Shown: one piece after another, positions 1 through 8,792 of the stretch
Layout of the letters: every line of letters begins with the position of its first letter
Position numbering within the stretch: the first letter of the stretch is position 1
Translations under genes and position numbers: made by a program
The notes under the pieces: generated by a model
What the model was told of the DNA's origin: nothing
What the model saw: only the letters and a program-made list of their open reading frames with translations
Databases searched by the model: none
Source: CAVQNQ01 sp963714205
GTDB lineage: Bacteria > Acidobacteriota > Terriglobia > Bryobacterales > Bryobacteraceae
Direction: 5' to 3'
Assembly (NCBI GenBank): GCA_963714205.1
Contig: CAVQNQ010000003.1
Coordinates: forward strand, 620,001 to 684,000
DNA: 64,000 nucleotides

Positions 1-54
1 AAGTTGCCCGTGGGCAGTGGATTGCTACTTAGTGTTTCTAGGAGAGTAAACAAA

Positions 55-246
55 ATGCCTTTGATCAACATCGTCATCGCGCTGATCGTGGTCGGCGTCG
101 CGTTGTGGCTAATCAACAACTTCATCCCCATGGCTTCCAGCATCAAGACGATCCTGAATGTAGTGGTCGTCATTGCGGTTGCAATTTGGGTCTTGCAGGC
201 CGTCGGAATGTGGGGGCGTGTAACCAGTTATCGATTTATGCAGTGA
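55..246 (+). CDS. Small Thivi_2564-like membrane protein
   Basis: A 63-residue protein made of two closely spaced hydrophobic segments (about residues 3-22 and 29-50) joined by a conserved PMASSIKTILN stretch. The pattern matches the small bacterial inner-membrane proteins called Thivi_2564 family; no function is known for them. The ATG at 55 is preferred because AGGAG at 40-44 precedes it; a longer reading starting near base 4 has no such site. It lies about 120 bp before the response regulator on the same strand, but shared transcription is only inferred. Confidence 0.75.
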   Translation: MPLINIVIALIVVGVALWLINNFIPMASSIKTILNVVVVIAVAIWVLQAVGMWGRVTSYRFMQ

Positions 247-365
247 GCCGGTGCCGTTTGCATACGGTAAGCGGCTCGACATTCTCGACTTCGTTACAAC
301 ACGAAGACGGACGCGATTTAGTCGCCCATTCCGCCATGGCCTGCCAGGCGCTAAAATGGAGGGCT

Positions 366-1772
366 ATGCCCCGTCTGCCGTCGATTTCCGGCCGGATCCT
401 CATCGTCGACGATGACGCCCGCCAGCGGAGTGCCTTGGTTGCCATGCTTTCCGATAGCGACTTCGACACGCAGGTCGCAGCCGACGGACAGGAAGCGCTG
501 GAACGCCTCACTGCTTTCGACGCGGACGTCATCGTTGCGGATTTAGTCATGCCCCGCATGGACGGCTTCGAACTGCTCCGGCATTTGAAGGACCGCGGCG
601 ACCTCACTCCGGCCATCGCGCTCACCGGCTTTGGCAGCATGGAAAAGGCGCTGTCCGCGGTCCATGACCTCAAGGCATTCTGGTTTCTGGAGAAGCCTGT
701 GGAGCCACGGGCCTTCAAGATCCTTCTGGAACGCGCGATTCGCTACAAGCGAAGTCTGCAGAAAACGGACGAACTGAAGCGCGACCTGAGCCTTCGCGGC
801 GTACTCGGGGACATGGTGGGAACTTCGGCGGCGATGCAGCAGATCTTCTCGCTGGTCAGGCAGGTGGCGCCCACTTCGGCGCCCGTATTGATTTGTGGGG
901 AGAGCGGCACCGGGAAGGAGTTGGTGGCGCGGGAGATCCATAAGGGCAGCCCCCGAAGTGATGGGCCTTTCGTCGCGATCAATGCAGCCGCCTTACCCGA
1001 GGCTCTGATCGAGAGCGAGTTATTCGGCCACGAAAAAGGCGCGTTCACGGGCGCCATGGAGCGCTCTGCCGGTTGCTTCGAGCAGGCTCACGGGGGCACT
1101 TTGTTTCTCGACGAGATCGGCGAGATGCCGGCCTCTACGCAACCGAAGTTACTGCGCGTTCTCGAAGACTTGCGAGTACGGCGGCTTGGAGGTAAGCAGG
1201 AAATCCCGGTAGACGCTCGCGTGCTTGCCGCCACCAGTCAGGAAATCGGAACGCATTTGCGCGAAGAGCTTTACTACCGGTTGAGTGTATTTCAGATTGT
1301 AATTCCGCCGCTGCGTGAACATAGGGAAGACATTCCGCCGATCGCCGATGTCATGCTGCAGAACCTGAACAAGAAACACGGCACGCGAGTCACAGGGGTC
1401 GATCCCGAAGTGCTGGACCTTTTTCATCGGTATGATTGGCCCGGTAATGTCCGGGAACTGCGCAATATGCTGGAGCGGGCTACCATTATGGCAGGCGAGG
1501 GTCCGATCCGGCTGACGGACCTTCCCTCCCCTGCGTTCGGTGCGGGCTCGGGCCCGTATCCCCGGAAATCGCCCAATGACGAGGGTCCCGTGGCCCTTCA
1601 GCCTGGCCAGTCGCTCATCAAGATTGACGAGGCTTACATCAAGCTCACCCTCGAGCACGTGGGCGGCAATCGCAAGCGCGCCGCCGAGATGTTGGGGATT
1701 AGCCTGCGAACGCTGCAAAACCGGATCGCCACACTGCGCAAAGTGGAGAAGACGGCAACTCCCGGCTCGTGA
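366..1772 (+). CDS. NtrC-family sigma54-dependent response regulator
   Basis: Three domains are visible in 468 residues: a receiver domain with acidic pocket DDD near residue 15, phosphoacceptor Asp59 (VADLVMP) and Lys110 (FLEKP); an AAA+ domain with Walker A GESGTGKE (178-185), the sigma54-contacting GAFTGA loop (225-230) and Walker B FLDE (247-250); and a C-terminal Fis-type helix-turn-helix (GGNRKRAAEMLGISLRTLQ). It should activate sigma54 promoters after phosphorylation by an unseen kinase. The stretch between AATSQ and REELYYRL is several residues shorter than in most NtrC proteins. ATG 366 is chosen for the clean receiver N terminus and a GGAGGG just upstream, although its spacing is very short; ATG 336 is possible. 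Its stop overlaps the GTG of the YihY gene by four bases, so the two are probably translationally coupled. Confidence 0.9.
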   Translation: MPRLPSISGRILIVDDDARQRSALVAMLSDSDFDTQVAADGQEALERLTAFDADVIVADLVMPRMDGFELLRHLKDRGDLTPAIALTGFGSMEKALSAVHDLKAFWFLEKPVEPRAFKILLERAIRYKRSLQKTDELKRDLSLRGVLGDMVGTSAAMQQIFSLVRQVAPTSAPVLICGESGTGKELVAREIHKGSPRSDGPFVAINAAALPEALIESELFGHEKGAFTGAMERSAGCFEQAHGGTLFLDEIGEMPASTQPKLLRVLEDLRVRRLGGKQEIPVDARVLAATSQEIGTHLREELYYRLSVFQIVIPPLREHREDIPPIADVMLQNLNKKHGTRVTGVDPEVLDLFHRYDWPGNVRELRNMLERATIMAGEGPIRLTDLPSPAFGAGSGPYPRKSPNDEGPVALQPGQSLIKIDEAYIKLTLEHVGGNRKRAAEMLGISLRTLQNRIATLRKVEKTATPGS

Positions 1773-2629
1773 GCCACGGCAGGTCCCTGTGGCTTCCGCT
1801 CAAGGCGCTGCCGCGAGTGTTCAGGCAGGCATCGAGCGAATTTGTCAACGATAATGTTCCGCGCCTCGGCGCTTCCGTCGCATTCTATACTCTGCTGTCG
1901 CTGGCTCCCGTTATCGTCATAGCCATCGCTTTGGCCGCTGTTGTTTATGGGCAGCAGGCCGCCCAAGGCCGGCTTGCGTCGGATATCCGAGACGTGGCCG
2001 GGCCGGAGGTGGCACGGACAATTCAGGAGTTCATCAAAGGCGCCTACCAGCCCCGGACAGGCGCTATTGCGACTTTGCTCGGCCTGGCGACCTTGGTATT
2101 TAGCGCCTCTTCCATCTTTGTGGAGCTGCACGACGCGATGAACACAATCTGGCATGTTTCATTGCCCCCCGACCGAACCAATGCCGCCACTGTCATCCGC
2201 CTGATCAGGGATCGCTTCTATTCGTTCGCGACCGTGCTGGGCATAGGCTTCCTGCTGCTGGTCTCTCTGGTGTTGAACGCCTGGATCGGGGCAATGCGGA
2301 TCGCCGTGCCGCGGGCTGCTACGTTCATGATTCTTTATCTGGTAATAGCGGTGTTGTTTGCGGCCCTCTACAAGATCATTCCGAACGTTAGATTGAAGTG
2401 GAGCGATGTCGCCCTCGGAGCCATGATCGCCTCATTGCTCTTTATGATCGGCAAGCAGTCCATGGCGTTGTATTTCGCTCATGCCACTTTCGGGACGTAT
2501 AGCGTGGCCGGCTCGCCGATTGTCGTGCTGCTGTGGGTATACTGCTCGGCGCAGCTATTCTTTTGGGGCGCCGAGTTTAGTAAAGTGTACAGGAAAACCT
2601 TGGGGTCCCAAAGCGATTATGTGCCTTGA
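1769..2629 (+). CDS. YihY/BrkB-family inner-membrane protein
   Basis: A 286-residue polytopic protein with about six membrane segments and the family hallmarks GASVAFYTLLSLAP near the N terminus, ELHDAMNTIW in the middle and GSPIVVLLWVYCSAQLFFWGAE near the C terminus. YihY/BrkB proteins are integral membrane proteins once called ribonuclease BN; their transported substrate, if any, is unsettled. The GTG start overlaps the TGA of the preceding response regulator (GTGA), which argues for coupling and for control by the same promoter. Its 3' end overlaps the convergent gene at 2617 by 13 bp. Length is normal for the family. Confidence 0.88.
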   Translation: MSHGRSLWLPLKALPRVFRQASSEFVNDNVPRLGASVAFYTLLSLAPVIVIAIALAAVVYGQQAAQGRLASDIRDVAGPEVARTIQEFIKGAYQPRTGAIATLLGLATLVFSASSIFVELHDAMNTIWHVSLPPDRTNAATVIRLIRDRFYSFATVLGIGFLLLVSLVLNAWIGAMRIAVPRAATFMILYLVIAVLFAALYKIIPNVRLKWSDVALGAMIASLLFMIGKQSMALYFAHATFGTYSVAGSPIVVLLWVYCSAQLFFWGAEFSKVYRKTLGSQSDYVP

Positions 2630-3015
2630 GCCGCTCTTCCGTGGGAGCGTGCCACTCGGCTTAGGACGGATCCGGCCAGAAAGCCGGTCGCGACCGCAAC
2701 CGCCAGAGAGGCTGTCAGATGGCGGCGAGCAAACCTTTTGATGCCGGTGAGCGCATCCCCCAAATCATGATCTTCGATATATGAGGCCGTGGCATCCAGG
2801 CGATCCGCTGTGCGAGTAGAGCAGTTGTCGATGGCGGCGGAACCCTGGCGTCCCGTTCTTCGAATGGAGGAGGCAGCCGAATGGAGTGCATCCCCTGTCT
2901 CATCTCGCGCCTCATCCAGTCGCCTGCCGGCGGACCGGCCCAACTCCTCGATTGATTCTCTGGCCTCTTTGCCAAGCTCCGACGCCGTTTCCGTTACCGT
3001 CTTTAAGTTAGTCAA
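2617..3015 (-). CDS. YqjD/DUF883-like membrane-tail protein
   Basis: About 132 residues: a long charged, probably helical N-terminal part (ETASELGKEARESIEELG and similar heptad-rich sequence) followed by one C-terminal hydrophobic segment (LTASLAVAVATGFLAGSVLSR). This architecture resembles ElaB/YqjD/DUF883 tail-anchored proteins, some of which bind ribosomes at the inner membrane in stationary phase; the assignment here rests on architecture only. A TTG at 3015 is proposed as start because GGAGG lies six bases upstream; the longer frame to 3159 has a low-complexity, Cys-rich N terminus unlike the family. Confidence 0.6.
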   Translation of the reverse strand: MTNLKTVTETASELGKEARESIEELGRSAGRRLDEARDETGDALHSAASSIRRTGRQGSAAIDNCSTRTADRLDATASYIEDHDLGDALTGIKRFARRHLTASLAVAVATGFLAGSVLSRVARSHGRAAQGT

Positions 3016-3203
3016 GATGCTCCTCCAAAATGTCGATGGTATGCCTGTGCATGCTCCAACAGGGCAACCAGGGCACGTTTGCCTCCACTGCGATCGAAAA
3101 GCGGACCCGTCGAATCTGTGCGCGTCTTCTGCCGCCGTTTCTTCGGGCTGAACCGGCAAATTGGCCAGACGCGTGCTTCCCTCAGTTACTTCGGAGCGTA
3201 CGA

Positions 3204-3770
3204 ATGAAGAAACTTATAGGGCTATCGGTTTTATTGTGTCTGACTGTATTTGGGCAGCGCGGTGGGGAGTCACACGGCGGGGGCGGTCATCCTGCGGTTG
3301 GCGGTGGACACGTTCCGGCTCACGGTCCTGCTCCCGCGAGGGCTTCCAAGCCGGCGCGCGCTGCGGCCCCCGCCCGGGCCGGGCAGCCGGCGGCCGAGAA
3401 TCACGTGAAAGTGGACAAGCAAGGCCATCCTGACGTTCCGCACGTTGACGCGAAGAACGATAAATGGGTTGGGCACGATAGTGGCGCTGCCGATCCGCAT
3501 TACCATCTCGCTCAGCCATGGGCACACGGACATTTCAGCGGCGGTTTTGGACCGCAACATGTATTCGTGCTTGCGGGAGGAAACGCGCAACGCTTCTGGT
3601 TCAACAATTTCTACTGGGACGTCGCCTTTTACGATTTCAACATCGTGGCGGGCTGGAATTGGACTGGCGATCAGATCGTGATCTACGAGGATCCAGACCA
3701 TATTGGCTGGTATCTTGCCTACAACCCGCGGTTGGGCACGTACGCTCACGTCGAGTACCTGGGCGGTTGA
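3204..3770 (+). CDS. Secreted His/Gly/Ala-rich protein, unknown function
   Basis: A 188-residue protein starting with a clear Sec signal peptide (MKKLIGLSVLLCLTVFGQ). It is followed by a Gly/His/Pro/Ala-rich low-complexity stretch of about 60 residues, then a more ordered aromatic-rich C-terminal part (FWFNNFYWDVAFYDF, WNWTGDQIVIYEDPDH). The frequent His pairs could bind metal, but no known domain is recognised. ATG 3204 is preferred over a start at 3030 because the signal peptide begins there and CGGAG lies upstream. Confidence 0.65.
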   Translation: MKKLIGLSVLLCLTVFGQRGGESHGGGGHPAVGGGHVPAHGPAPARASKPARAAAPARAGQPAAENHVKVDKQGHPDVPHVDAKNDKWVGHDSGAADPHYHLAQPWAHGHFSGGFGPQHVFVLAGGNAQRFWFNNFYWDVAFYDFNIVAGWNWTGDQIVIYEDPDHIGWYLAYNPRLGTYAHVEYLGG

Positions 3771-3987
3771 ACCTAGCTACTGAGAATACCGTGGCGATGG
3801 CGAATCCTGCACTTCCAGGTGCAGCTTCTGCACGTTTTCCCGGGCTTGCTCCAACTCGTGCTGCATTCGCAGAGCGGTCTTGCTCGGATAAGAATGTGCT
3901 CAAAGCCGAGGCGAAGTACCGGGGAACCAAGGCTGCCGGTCCATTATGTCGGCACTATAGAATCAGCCGACATGGATCGGGGGGCTA

Positions 3988-5298
3988 TTGAGCCGGAACT
4001 CTTCAGGAGCGAAGGCCGCCAGACGCGCGTTTGTTTTGCAAGGCCGCTTTCGCAGGTTTTTCTCCAATCTTGGCCCCGGATTGATTACGGGCGCCGCGGA
4101 TGACGATCCGTCCGGGATCGCGACCTACTCAGTCACCGGCGCCGCGTTCGGCTACTCGCTGTTGTGGACCGCGCTCTTCTCCTTCCCGTTGATGGCAGCC
4201 GTACAGATCATGTGTGCCCGCCTTGGTCTGGTAACCGGACTCGGCCTGGCAGGCGTAATCCGCGTGCACTATTCGCGGTGGATCCTGTGGAGCGCCTGCG
4301 CGCTGCTGGTTATCGCCAATGTGGTGAATATCTCCGCGGACCTCGGTGGCATGGCCGATGTCACCGCGCTTCTGACTGGCGTCCGGTCACTTTATTGGAC
4401 TCCGGTGTATGCGCTTCTTTTGGTATGCCTGTTGTTCTGGACCAGTTATCGCCTCATCGCGCGGATCTTCAAGTGGCTCACCCTCGTCCTGTTTGCCTAT
4501 ATCGCCGCTGCATTTCTGTCGCATCCGGACTGGCGCGCCGTTTTGTGGGCGACCCTGATTCCACGTGTGCAGTGGACCGCCTCTTATTGGGCGACGCTGG
4601 TCGGTATCCTTGGAACAACGATCTCGCCATATCTCTTTTTTTGGCAGGCCGCGCAGGAAGTAGAAGAGGAAATCTCTTTGGGCAAGTCGACTGTCGAACA
4701 GCGTAAGGGCGCGTCCCATCGGGAACTGCGGCGCTCCAGAAACGACGTCCTTACAGGCATGTTCTTTTCGAACCTGGTGATGTACTTCATCATTCTTACC
4801 GCAGCGGCCACGCTGCACGCTCACGGCAAGACCACCATCTCTACCGCGCGCGATGCCGCCGAGGCGCTGCGTCCTTTGGCCGGCGCCGGCGCGTACTGGC
4901 TCTTCAGCGTAGGTTTGATCGGAGCTGGCATGCTGGGAGTCCCCGTGTTGGTCGGATCGTGCGCTTACGCCATCGCGGAAGCGGCTGACTGGGTCGGCTC
5001 GCTGGAGGTTCACCCTCCCGTTGCTCATGGGTTTTATGCTGTCATCGCTATTGCGATGGCGCTTGGCCTCGGTTTGGATTATGCAGGTCTGAACGCCGTC
5101 AAGATGCTTTTCTGGTCGGCAGTGCTTAACGGAGCACTGGCTCCGCCCCTGCTTATCCTCGTGGTGCTGCTGACCAGCAGGGTCGACGTGATGGGCGAGC
5201 ATCGGAACGGGACCCTGCTTCGCTGGCTTGGGTGGACGTGCGCCGTTGTAATGCTGATCGCGACTGTCATCATGCTGGCGACGGCATGCGCGGCGTGA
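3988..5298 (+). CDS. NRAMP-related divalent metal transporter
   Basis: 436 residues with about eleven membrane segments and NRAMP fold signatures: LGPGLITGAADDDPSGIAT in the first helix and GTTISPYLFFWQ in the sixth. In canonical Mn/Fe NRAMPs the unwound helices carry DPGN and MPH; here the corresponding motifs read DPSG and SPY, so the usual metal-binding Asn and Met are replaced. That places it with NRAMP-related divergent transporters whose ion may differ (Mg, Al or other). A loop with EEEISLGKSTVEQRKG follows helix six. The start is a TTG at 3988 preceded by a G-rich site; no better start lies downstream before the first helix. Confidence 0.85.
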   Translation: MSRNSSGAKAARRAFVLQGRFRRFFSNLGPGLITGAADDDPSGIATYSVTGAAFGYSLLWTALFSFPLMAAVQIMCARLGLVTGLGLAGVIRVHYSRWILWSACALLVIANVVNISADLGGMADVTALLTGVRSLYWTPVYALLLVCLLFWTSYRLIARIFKWLTLVLFAYIAAAFLSHPDWRAVLWATLIPRVQWTASYWATLVGILGTTISPYLFFWQAAQEVEEEISLGKSTVEQRKGASHRELRRSRNDVLTGMFFSNLVMYFIILTAAATLHAHGKTTISTARDAAEALRPLAGAGAYWLFSVGLIGAGMLGVPVLVGSCAYAIAEAADWVGSLEVHPPVAHGFYAVIAIAMALGLGLDYAGLNAVKMLFWSAVLNGALAPPLLILVVLLTSRVDVMGEHRNGTLLRWLGWTCAVVMLIATVIMLATACAA

Positions 5299-5338
5299 CG
5301 CAATGCCCGATCCAGGCCAATTGACCCGATCTCGTTGG

Positions 5339-5404
5339 GTACATGGCAATCGCAAACTGGCCTCTGAAATGCTAGGGATTAGCTTACGCACGCTACGCGA
5401 AGAG
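5339..5404 (+). pseudogene. Remnant of an NtrC-type Fis helix-turn-helix
   Basis: In a short frame beginning at 5303 the peptide HGNRKLASEMLGISLRTLRE closely matches the C-terminal DNA-binding helix-turn-helix of the regulator at 366-1772 (GGNRKRAAEMLGISLRTLQ), and the bases themselves are visibly similar. The upstream receiver and AAA+ domains are absent and the frame changes character after 5404. It is best read as the tail of a deleted NtrC-like gene lying just before the single-domain receiver gene. Confidence 0.7.
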
Positions 5405-5429
5405 GCCCAGGCTGGACTCGCGGCTTGCG

Positions 5430-5846
5430 ATGGTACAAATGGAACAGCCTATCGGCGCCCAAGACAATCAAAGGACCATTCTCGTGGTTGACGATGACCC
5501 GGGTATCTTGAAATTCGTCTCCGAATTGTTGGTTGACGCCGATTATCGCGTCCTCACGGCCAGCAGCGGTGCCGCTGCGCTTCAACAATCGAAAGACTAC
5601 CAAGGCGAGATAGATCTTCTCTTGTCGGACTTCCAAATGCCGGCCATGAGCGGCATCGAGTTGGCCACTCAAATGTGCGTGGATCGGCCGCAGCTCAGAG
5701 TATTGATGATGTCCGGGTTCACCGGCGGAATGCTGGTGCTCAACGAAGGCTGGCATTTTCTGCCTAAGCCGTTCGTCCCTTCGCAATTGCGGGCATTGAT
5801 TCTGGGCCTGGTGTTCCCGGATAGAGGCTCCAAATTCTCAAATTAG
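5430..5846 (+). CDS. Single-domain response regulator (CheY-like)
   Basis: 138 residues consisting of one receiver domain: acidic pocket DDD (21-23), phosphoacceptor Asp67 in LLLSDFQMPAMSG, Ser in MMSGF and Lys113 in FLPKPF. There is no output domain, so it would act as a phosphorelay intermediate or diffusible effector. No kinase is adjacent. ATG 5430 is used; ATG 5439 in the same frame is equally possible since neither has a convincing ribosome-binding site. It immediately follows a regulator remnant and precedes the glycosyltransferase by ten bases. Confidence 0.85.
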   Translation: MVQMEQPIGAQDNQRTILVVDDDPGILKFVSELLVDADYRVLTASSGAAALQQSKDYQGEIDLLLSDFQMPAMSGIELATQMCVDRPQLRVLMMSGFTGGMLVLNEGWHFLPKPFVPSQLRALILGLVFPDRGSKFSN

Positions 5847-5856
5847 CCACGGTAAC

Positions 5857-6885
5857 GTGACCATTCCCCGCAAGAGAATCGCCGTCCTGTCGCCGGTGGC
5901 ATGGCGCACGCCTCCCCGGCAATACGGCGCGTGGGAGACCGTCGCCGGCAACACAGCCGAAGGTCTGGTCTCCCGCGGCTGGGATGTCACGTTGTTCGCT
6001 ACCGGGGATTCCATCACGGAGGCTCGCCTGCATGCGGTGGTCGGCCGCGGGTATGAAGAGGATCGCGCCATCGATCCCAAAGTAGCGGAGTATCTTCACA
6101 TCTCCGAGGTGTTCGAGCACGCCGCTGAGTTCGACCTCATCCACAGCCACTACGACTTCATGGCGCTGTGTTACACACGCTTGGTGAAGACCCCGGTGCT
6201 CACTACCATCCACGGATTCTCGTCTCGCCGGATCATGCCCGTGTATGAGAAGTACCGCGACGGATATTTCGTTTCTATCAGCGACTCCGATCGCGCGCCG
6301 GGACTGAATTATCTGGCTACGGTCTATAACGGCATCGACCTCTCGTTGTACCCGCTCCAGAAAGGTGGCGGCGACCTGATCTTCCTCGGCCGGATTCACC
6401 CTGACAAAGGCGTCCATCTGGCCATCGAGGTCGCCCGGCGGAGCGGATCGCCGCTGCTCATCGCGGGTATTATTCAGGATCAGACATACTTCCGCGAAGA
6501 GATCGATCCCCACCTGAGCCAGACGATCCGCTACATTGGTCCCGTGGACGTTGCGGGCAAAAACCTCTTGTTCGCGCGCGCTCGAGCGCTGCTGCACCTG
6601 AATACCATCCCGGAGCGGTTTGGACTCGTCCTGGCAGAAGCCAATGCCGCCGGTGTTCCCGTGATCGCGATGGATCTCGGTTCCTGCCGGGAGGTGATCC
6701 AGGACGGGCAGACAGGCTTCCTGGTCAACAACACCGGCGACGCGGTGCGAGCCCTGGAACGCATCGGTGAAATCGATCGCGATGCTTGCCGTCAGCGGGT
6801 TCAGGAGCACTTCTCGATTGAAACCATGGTGGAGGCGTACGAAAAGGTCTACCAAAAAGTTTTCGAACTGGAAGCCAAGAGATGA
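5857..6885 (+). CDS. GT4-type glycosyltransferase
   Basis: 342 residues with the GT-B layout of family 4: an N-terminal acceptor domain (VAWRTPPRQYGAWETV, DLIHSHYDF) and a C-terminal nucleotide-sugar domain (FLGRIHPDKGVHLAIEVA, PERFGLVLAEANAAGVPVIA, with the EX7E-type acidic pair). It should transfer a sugar from an activated donor, retaining anomeric configuration. The start is GTG 5857. Its stop overlaps the ATG of the GH130 gene (ATGA at 6882-6885), indicating a two-gene unit for making and recycling a glycoside, plausibly mannose-based given the partner family. Confidence 0.88.
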   Translation: MTIPRKRIAVLSPVAWRTPPRQYGAWETVAGNTAEGLVSRGWDVTLFATGDSITEARLHAVVGRGYEEDRAIDPKVAEYLHISEVFEHAAEFDLIHSHYDFMALCYTRLVKTPVLTTIHGFSSRRIMPVYEKYRDGYFVSISDSDRAPGLNYLATVYNGIDLSLYPLQKGGGDLIFLGRIHPDKGVHLAIEVARRSGSPLLIAGIIQDQTYFREEIDPHLSQTIRYIGPVDVAGKNLLFARARALLHLNTIPERFGLVLAEANAAGVPVIAMDLGSCREVIQDGQTGFLVNNTGDAVRALERIGEIDRDACRQRVQEHFSIETMVEAYEKVYQKVFELEAKR

Positions 6886-7784
6886 TCAGGCGATACGCTC
6901 ACAATCCGATCCTCACCAAAACCGATATCCCTTACCCTGTGGAAACGGTGCACAACGCAGCCGTGGTTAAGCATGAGAACGGATACATCATGCTGTTCCG
7001 TTCGCATCTGCGCACCGGAAGGTCTATCATCGGGTTGGCACGTAGCCCCGACGGTTTCCACTTCACCGCCGATCGGCAGCCTTTTCTGATTCCTGCCGGC
7101 GAAGAGTTCAGCGTCGAGGACCCTCGCGTGACCCTGATGGACGGCGAGTACCTGATTGCCTACAGCGTCTACTCGCGAGATGGAGTCCAAATCGCCTTGG
7201 CGAAGACCCGCGAATTCTGTCAGGTGGAACGAGTCGCTCTGATCACGGAGGCCGACTATCGCAACGTAGTCATCTTTCCCGAGAAGTTCGATGGGCTGTA
7301 CGCCCGGCTGGATCGTCCTCATTCGGAGATCGCTCCATGGTCCATCTGGATCTCCTTTTCTCCGGATCTGCGTTTCTGGGGACAGTCTCAGCTCATCATG
7401 AGGCCTGAACCGTATCATTGGGACGAAATGAAGATCGGCCCGGGGGCGCCGCCCATTAAGACAGAGCAGGGATGGCTGTCCATCTATCACGGCGTTTTCA
7501 AAACCATGGATGGATCGATTTACCGCCTGGGGGTCGCTCTTCATGACTTGCGGAACCCGGCAAAGATCATCGGCGTGGGAGACTCGTGGATCTTGCAGCC
7601 TGAAGATCCCTGGGAAGTCACCGGATATGTCCACAACGTCGTGTTTACCTGTGGCGCCGTTGCCGAGCCCGATGGAACCGTGAAGATCTACTGGGGCGGC
7701 GCAGACACGGTAATGTGTGTGGGCGAAGCTAACCTCTCCGACCTGGTTGCGTTATGCCTGGACCACGGCAGACCGCCCAAATAA
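6882..7784 (+). CDS. GH130 mannoside phosphorylase/hydrolase-like enzyme
   Basis: 300 residues with the GH130 five-bladed propeller motifs: NPIL near the start, VHNAAVV, EDPRVTLMDGEY, FPEKFDGLYARLDRP, KIGPGAPPI and YHGV. GH130 enzymes act on beta-mannosides, many by phosphorolysis. Whether this one is a phosphorylase or hydrolase cannot be told by eye. The ATGA overlap with the upstream GT4 gene suggests coupled translation. Length is normal. Confidence 0.88.
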   Translation: MIRRYAHNPILTKTDIPYPVETVHNAAVVKHENGYIMLFRSHLRTGRSIIGLARSPDGFHFTADRQPFLIPAGEEFSVEDPRVTLMDGEYLIAYSVYSRDGVQIALAKTREFCQVERVALITEADYRNVVIFPEKFDGLYARLDRPHSEIAPWSIWISFSPDLRFWGQSQLIMRPEPYHWDEMKIGPGAPPIKTEQGWLSIYHGVFKTMDGSIYRLGVALHDLRNPAKIIGVGDSWILQPEDPWEVTGYVHNVVFTCGAVAEPDGTVKIYWGGADTVMCVGEANLSDLVALCLDHGRPPK

Positions 7785-7787
7785 GTT

Positions 7788-7811
7788 GCGGCGGCGCTGT
7801 TCTGTCGCCGC
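7788..7811. terminator. Possible bidirectional terminator hairpin
   Basis: Between two convergent genes, GCGGCG at 7788-7793 pairs with CGCCGC at 7806-7811, extendable by two pairs to an eight-pair stem with an eight-base loop. There is no clear T-run on either side, so termination is inferred from position and stem only. Confidence 0.35.
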
Positions 7812-7827
7812 TTGATCCTACGCGCTT

Positions 7828-8778
7828 CTACTCGAGTATCACCTGCCGCCAGGATTTGTCGGGATTAAACCGCGACATCTGGCGGACTGCGACGGCCGTC
7901 CCGGCCCCCATATCCTTTTCGTAAACCACTCCATCGTGATTGATGATGAAAGTCCCGATTCCGGACACGCCATACTCCGCGGGCCAGGCGACCAGAGCGA
8001 ATCCGCCAATCATCTTACCGTTCACCACATAGTCGAAGGCGCCGCCCGCGGCGTCCGGCCCCTGAGAATTCAGCATTCGGAAGTAGTATCCGTGGTATGG
8101 TTCCGGTTTCTTGCCGGCCGTCGGATTCGCGGCCGCGGCCCCGGCGAAAGCCTGTGAAACCAGACTGTCGGGTACGCCCTCCGCATACAGCCCATCCTGC
8201 TTGCCCGGTGTGCTGACGATCTTCTGCGCATATTTCAGGACGCGATCTCCGTCCCGCGCCTCTGCTGCGTATTCCAGTTGCGCCTCGGCGTAGCCCCGGC
8301 AAACCTCCATGGCGTTCAGTTCGTTCCGGCCAATCCTGCGGGCCAGAATCTCGATCCTCCCGCTGGCCGAATCCAGCTGCCATTCTCCGTTCCTGCGAAT
8401 CACGGGAACCGGGAACGGCCACTCCTGTTCCCCTACCGTAAAAGTCACCCTGTCGGGCGTCAAGGGATCCACGTCAATCTGGAGCTTTTCGTGAGCCGAG
8501 CGCGCAAACTCGGCGCGAAGATCCTTATCTTCGACGGGATCGCCGGATTCGACAATGTCCTTGCCTCCAGGTCCGAAAAGCTGGAGGAGGGCCGCCGTGT
8601 CGTTGTGCTCCGTCGCATCAATGGTGGTCTGAATAGCCTCCTGCGGAGTTGCAAATGTCTGCTGGCCGTCTTTTGGGCCGGCTGCCAGTAGAGGCGCTCC
8701 AACCACCAGGCCGGCGGTCAGGAGCCACGCGAGCCGCCGCAGGCTGCCTTTCGCGTCAATAGAATCAATTTTCGCCAT
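7828..8778 (-). CDS. Exported DUF2950 protein
   Basis: 316 residues with an N-terminal hydrophobic export segment (about residues 12-33, LAWLLTAGLVVGAPLLAAG) and a full DUF2950 body, including FATPQEAIQTTIDATEHND, PYHGYYFRMLNSQGPDAAGGAFDY split across the middle, and GFALVAWPAEYGVSGIGTF near the end. Function is unknown; the family is envelope-associated and commonly encoded beside DUF3300. Here it lies 14 bp downstream of the DUF3300 gene on the same strand, so the two are very likely co-transcribed. Confidence 0.9.
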   Translation of the reverse strand: MAKIDSIDAKGSLRRLAWLLTAGLVVGAPLLAAGPKDGQQTFATPQEAIQTTIDATEHNDTAALLQLFGPGGKDIVESGDPVEDKDLRAEFARSAHEKLQIDVDPLTPDRVTFTVGEQEWPFPVPVIRRNGEWQLDSASGRIEILARRIGRNELNAMEVCRGYAEAQLEYAAEARDGDRVLKYAQKIVSTPGKQDGLYAEGVPDSLVSQAFAGAAAANPTAGKKPEPYHGYYFRMLNSQGPDAAGGAFDYVVNGKMIGGFALVAWPAEYGVSGIGTFIINHDGVVYEKDMGAGTAVAVRQMSRFNPDKSWRQVILE

Positions 8779-8792
8779 GATTGTTTTCGCTC

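Noticed and set aside
4387..5391. 334-codon minus-strand frame opposite the NRAMP-related gene
   Set aside because: No motifs; the NRAMP frame explains the sequence fully.
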